DNA from: Eubacterium sp. 14-2 | GTDB taxonomy: Bacteria > Bacillota > Clostridia > Lachnospirales > Lachnospiraceae | Direction: 5' to 3' | Assembly: GCF_000403845.2 (NCBI RefSeq) | Contig: NZ_KE159567.1 | Location: forward strand, 1,620,911-1,684,910 | Length of the DNA: 64,000 nucleotides | Shown: piece after piece, positions 61,229-64,000 of the stretch | Numbering within the stretch: position 1 is the first letter of the stretch | Layout of the letters: the number at the start of each line of letters is the position of its first letter | Notes under the pieces: model-generated | Databases searched by the model: none | Seen by the model: only the letters and a program-made list of their open reading frames with translations | Told to the model about the DNA's origin: nothing | Made by a program: the position numbers and the translations under genes

Positions 61229-61435
61229 TTGCAGTTTAAGGGAACTAAACTTAAGCAGTCAAATAATGTTTCTGGCGGGGAGGATTTATTTAAGTGGATT
61301 AAAAAACTTGCAGTATTGAAAGAAAGCAGCATTATCATGGAGGAATATTTAACCAGAAGAAGGTTGTTCTTCTGGAAGGATATGATATCTGATGTTATGA
61401 TTAGCATAAGAAAGCTGAAGGTAATATGTCTGTGA
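61229..61435 (+). pseudogene. SHOCT-like gene fragment, copy A
   Basis: It encodes LFKWIKKLAVLKESSIIMEE, similar to short C-terminal SHOCT-type segments (I-KLA-LK--G-I-EEEF). It parallels 62990-63190 in protein and partly in DNA (gaggaat--ttaaccagaa; atatctgatgttatgatta). It has no good start and is a remnant. Confidence 0.45.
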
Positions 61436-61497
61436 TGGAATAAAAGCAGTATATGTATTTGTAATGATAAATACTAAAATCATTTGGAGGATATCGT

Positions 61498-62120
61498 TTG
61501 TTAAGTGAATTAGAGAAAAATAGCTTATCTGTTCAAATTCTTCGAGAATTGTCTTACAAAAGCAAAATGGAAAGAAGTCTTGTCAATAGCCTGCGGAAAT
61601 TCGATAAAGAAACCTTATTTCAGGAGGTTTCTGAAATGATAAGATTTTATCAGGAAGCAGATATTTTGGATATAGTGGATTTGGATTACCGGATAAAAAG
61701 TGTGGATTCCTGTATACGCAAGTACAATAAATTCTATCCTGATATGCGATTGGAAAAAGTTTTTAATGATATTTTAGGGTTTCGTATGCTGACAGACAGT
61801 TATGCAAGTTTGTTAGAGGGGGAAATGCCGGAAGAAGTACGGATTGTCGATATAAGTCATGGAAAAGCGAAAGATGACGGCTATCGAGGAGTGCATATTT
61901 ATTTTCAGCCTATCACTTCCATTATCCGATAGAAATTCAAGCAAATACTTACTATGACAGACAGTTGAATAATTGGCTGCATAAATATCTGTATAAAAGG
62001 GAATATCCTGATTCTGCAGGCAGGATATTGCGGGGTGAGTATGAAATTGGTAAAATTTTAAGCGAGCAGCAGTTTGAGGAGGTGCTAAGTTATGTGTTAT
62101 CTCATTGCGAAAGAATTTAA
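61498..62120 (+). pseudogene. RelA/SpoT-fold nucleotidyltransferase, frameshifted
   Basis: The TTG start at 61498 follows GGAGG. Residues show the synthetase fold: LDYRIKSVDSCIRKYNKFYP, NDILGFRM, and [10 protein letters not shown]. The frame then ends at 61932. One frame over, it continues as [20 protein letters not shown] to a stop at 62120, including the conserved EIQ-T. Between CCT (61909-61911) and CAC (61914-61916) only two bases remain, so one base was lost. Restored, it would be about 207 aa, a small alarmone-synthetase-like protein. It is now probably inactive. Confidence 0.75.
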
Positions 62121-62316
62121 TAAAAAGGGCTGCATTGCAGTAAAAACCAGGCATGGTAAAGCATTGGCGGATTTTACTGAAAAGTTACAAAAACAGATAG
62201 GAGAGAACGGTGTACAGCTGGTGACGATCAGCCGCCCCAGTGCCTATGGAGAATATGAACCTTATGAAATTATCGAAAGTAAGGAAAAGTTTCAGGAACG
62301 TGTTCTGAGCCTGTAG
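62092..62316 (+). CDS. DUF6718-like small protein
   Basis: A 74-aa product: [40 protein letters not shown]. It resembles the small MCYLIAK-starting proteins common in Firmicute integrative elements. Its start overlaps the broken RelA/SpoT-like gene by 29 bases, as expected if the two were once coupled. GGAGG precedes the ATG. The function is unknown. Confidence 0.6.
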   Translation: MCYLIAKEFNKKGCIAVKTRHGKALADFTEKLQKQIGENGVQLVTISRPSAYGEYEPYEIIESKEKFQERVLSL

Positions 62317-62325
62317 AAAAGGATA

Positions 62326-62517
62326 ATGATGGAAAAACCTGTTTTGAGTCCAAATTTTACGATAGATGATATTCATACATTCAGGGAATATGATTATGAA
62401 ATAACAAAGCATATGGCAGACGAGGAAAGAATGGATTGCTATAATAAGGCGGGAAGAGCATTTCAGCGTGAAATAGAAGAGGCAAGTTCAGGAAGCTCTC
62501 TGATTGAAGTAAAATAG
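62326..62517 (+). CDS. Small hypothetical protein (63 aa)
   Basis: The product starts MMEKPVLSPNFTIDDIHTFR, a charged soluble protein with SPNFTIDDIH-REYDYE that I associate with small cargo proteins of conjugative elements, with no function known. It begins nine bases after the DUF6718-like gene. The second Met is an alternative start. Confidence 0.5.
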   Translation: MMEKPVLSPNFTIDDIHTFREYDYEITKHMADEERMDCYNKAGRAFQREIEEASSGSSLIEVK

Positions 62518-62700
62518 CGTGGGAATGATTTTTGTGTTACAGAATAAATTACCAGAATACGGTATCTTACTGACCGCGATATACCGCACAGGCGGCTATC
62601 GCCCGGAAGTAATACAATGGAAGCTGCGTAAACAGGATATTGGTTATTCCCGCGAGCATGAGGAAAATAGCCGTGTTTACATGGATATTTGACGAACGCC
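62518..62700 (+). pseudogene. Decayed short gene fragment
   Basis: One frame reads LPEYGILLTAIYRTGGYRPE and on to KQDIGYSREHEENSRVYMDI and a stop at 62689-62691; another frame in the same place reads TDRDIPHRRLSPGSNTMEAA and a stop. The change of plausible frame suggests a frameshifted remnant. I cannot name it. Confidence 0.35.
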
Positions 62701-62705
62701 GCGAG

Positions 62706-62735
62706 GGTCAACAACTGCTGTTTGTTGCAGGTTGT
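62706..62735 (+). repeat. Inverted repeat in the accessory segment
   Basis: GTCAACAACTGC and TGCAGGTTGTTGAC (one mismatch) form a stem of about 12 bp with a short loop. Confidence 0.55.
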
Positions 62736-62762
62736 TGACTATTTCACAGGAATTGTAAATAG

Positions 62763-62804
62763 AAATCTCCTGTTACTTTATAAAAAAGTAGCAGGGGATT
62801 TTTT
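62763..62804 (+). terminator. Terminator in the accessory segment
   Basis: AAATCTCCTGTTACT and AGTAGCAGGGGATTT pair imperfectly and are followed by TTTT. Confidence 0.7.
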
Positions 62805-62875
62805 TATGTTGTAATGCAGCAGAAAGAAATTCCTGTTTGCCACTGGATGGAGAAGGCACGGAGCAGATGGTAAGG

Positions 62876-63190
62876 ATAGAAATGCTGACAGGGTTCAATA
62901 TTTATAAGCAGGCTGAAAAATGCCATGAACTGATAGATTTATTAAGGGAGAAAAAGATACTGAATAAATTCCGTGGATAGGAAAAGAAAGGCATAAAGCA
63001 TTCGTATGATGATGTCTTTGCACAGATTGAAAAACTGGCGTCCCTGAAAGAGAAAGGACTCATAAGCGAGGAAGAATTTAACCAGAAAATTTTATTGCGG
63101 GAAAAAATATCTAATGTTATGATTAAGATGAGTAAGACAAATGGAATTATGTTCGTAGGCGAATGTTTTGTTAGATATAGAAGTTTGTAA
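62876..63190 (+). pseudogene. SHOCT-like gene fragment, copy B, frameshifted
   Basis: First part MLTGFNIYKQAEKCHELIDL to a stop near 62980; second part in another frame, GIKHSYDDVFAQIEKLASLK, KEKGLISEEEFNQKILLREK to TAA at 63188-63190. The second part has the SHOCT-type ending and matches copy A at 61.3 kb. The rest to 63360 holds a short open piece (FPEYAYPDLNKQEKDAWRKA) and no complete gene. Confidence 0.5.
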
Positions 63191-63369
63191 GAATCGTTTT
63201 TCAGAGAATGAAACAGATAGCAGGGAATCAGTAACAGGAAGATTTCCTGAATACGCATATCCGGATTTGAATAAGCAGGAAAAGGACGCATGGAGAAAAG
63301 CGGCAATAAAAAAGAGTATAGAAAATAATTTGCAGATTGAGTGAAAATATATAAAAGGGAGGTTTCCAT

Positions 63370-63639
63370 ATGTTAATGGTAGATGAAAGGGTTTACACTT
63401 GGCAGGAGCTTGTGGAACAATTTCCAGATAAATGGATTGTTGTTGAAAATCCAGAATTAACAGATGCCGGATTTATTAAGTCAGGCAAGTTGATTGGTGT
63501 GTGTAATGATACAGAGATTGATGAATATGTAATTTCCTGTTATAGAGATAACAAAAATATCAGTTATGAAAGAACTACAGAAGAAAGCGGGGTTGGAATT
63601 GTAAATGTCGAAAATTTTATGTATGCAGTTAAGCAATAA
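63370..63639 (+). CDS. Small hypothetical protein upstream of the retropepsin-like gene
   Basis: The 89-aa product starts MLMVDERVYTWQELVEQFPD and contains KWIVVENPELTDAGFIKSGK and VCNDTEIDEYVISCYRD. It is acidic, soluble, with no known domain. GGGAGG lies seven bases before the ATG, and the frame is intact. The next gene starts 35 bases inside its 3' end, so the two are translationally coupled and likely act together. Confidence 0.65.
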   Translation: MLMVDERVYTWQELVEQFPDKWIVVENPELTDAGFIKSGKLIGVCNDTEIDEYVISCYRDNKNISYERTTEESGVGIVNVENFMYAVKQ

Positions 63640-64000
63640 AAGTGCAAAACCTGTTTTTACAACGATAACGCCAGCGAATAAGCAGATTAAATGTATGCTT
63701 GATACAGGTGCGGATATGCCTGTATGGTGTGGAAGCGAAGGGCTGTTAAAAATAGTATTTCCTGAAACAGAAAAAGCAGACAAAAAATTTCTGTTAAGCG
63801 GTTTTGGAAGGAAACCGGAAGTTGTTGATATTTATAAAATTCCTGAATTTTTTATTAAGGATGAAAAGGGGATTCTGACATTTCAAAATTTGTATATAGC
63901 TTCTTCTTTTGGCAGGAATTTTGGATGTGACCTGATTTTAAGCGCGACAATGTTTAAACATATGGACTACTCAATTTTAAATAGAAAAAGAAATACATCT
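63605..64000 (+). CDS. Retropepsin-like aspartyl protease, 3' truncated by the window edge
   Basis: The frame is open from ATG 63605 to the window end (132 codons). It has a classic retropepsin start FTTITPANKQIKCMLDTGAD, with catalytic Asp in LDTGAD-MPVW, followed by a flap-like LSGFGRKPEVVDIYKIPEFF and LILSATMF, where a hydrophobic-Gly/Ala motif is expected in these folds. It overlaps the preceding gene by 35 bases. Cellular retropepsin-like proteins of Firmicute mobile elements are uncharacterised as far as I know. The protein end is outside the window. Confidence 0.65.
   Translation, partial: MSKILCMQLSNKSAKPVFTTITPANKQIKCMLDTGADMPVWCGSEGLLKIVFPETEKADKKFLLSGFGRKPEVVDIYKIPEFFIKDEKGILTFQNLYIASSFGRNFGCDLILSATMFKHMDYSILNRKRNTS

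Noticed and set aside
62902-63369. 155-aa minus-strand open frame
   Set aside because: Phe/Leu/Ser-rich and antisense to a recognisable plus-strand fragment; no ribosome binding site.

Overview
The window reads as a chromosomal segment of a spore-forming, low-to-mid GC Firmicute of the class Clostridia, most like a gut Lachnospiraceae. Evidence: GerW, an alpha/beta SASP and a SpoVE/RodA-like protein; the Firmicute blocks rpmB-asp23-fakA/yloV-recG, ireB-ruvX-DUF1292-fur-rnjA-ylbF-mltG-trmR-trhP and era-yqzL-recO; strong AGGAGG ribosome binding sites; and a GGGtGRT/Fe-S scaffold pair. Species cannot be fixed from the sequence alone.

Layout. 0-7.4 kb: topoisomerase III, a left-handed beta-helix transferase, an ABC exporter behind an operator-like palindrome, and the two-gene Fe-S scaffold/GGGtGRT operon with a long structured leader. 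7.5-9.7 kb (minus strand): a small accessory island with a damaged hicAB module between two copies of the hicB 3' end, then DUF1905/DUF1801 and DUF1349 proteins. 9.8-23.1 kb: PPi-type phosphofructokinase, miaB, ruvAB, a ZapA with a repeat-bearing tail, a U32/DUF3656 protein, an FtsW/RodA-type and a PBP2-type pair, a Nudix protein, DUF2953 and GerW. 23.1-28.3 kb: an intergenic repeat element, L28, Asp23, a FakA/YloV homologue, RecG, SASP. 28.5-37.5 kb: RqcH (minus strand), then the long plus-strand cluster from ireB to a beta-propeller lactonase. 37.6-47.7 kb: aroC (minus), tgt, a large secreted Ig/Fn3/NlpC-P60-like protein, yajC, and leuB-ilvB-serC-serA. 47.7-60.6 kb: a second copy of the intergenic repeat element, an HD-domain protein (minus), MscS, an M16C peptidase, era-yqzL-recO, a lipoprotein, glyQS and ppdK. 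60.7-64 kb: AT-richer, broken, gene-fragment-rich DNA typical of a decaying integrative element. It holds a frameshifted RelA/SpoT-like gene, a DUF6718-like protein, duplicated fragments, and an intact pair made of an 89-aa protein and a retropepsin-like protein that runs off the window.

How the genes fit together. Pyrophosphate-dependent PFK and pyruvate phosphate dikinase point to PPi-saving glycolysis. MiaB, TrmR, the U32 proteins, Tgt and GlyRS form a tRNA/rRNA modification and charging theme. RuvAB/RuvX/RecG/RecO/TopB cover recombination, and RNase J next to YlbF covers RNA decay. leuB-ilvB-serC-serA is an amino acid operon lacking ilvN and ilvD. No rRNA, tRNA, CRISPR array or intact insertion sequence was recognised. 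The best leads for something undescribed are the GGGtGRT operon and its leader, the hairpin repeat element at 23.1 and 47.7 kb, the hicAB duplication, and the retropepsin pair at the right edge.
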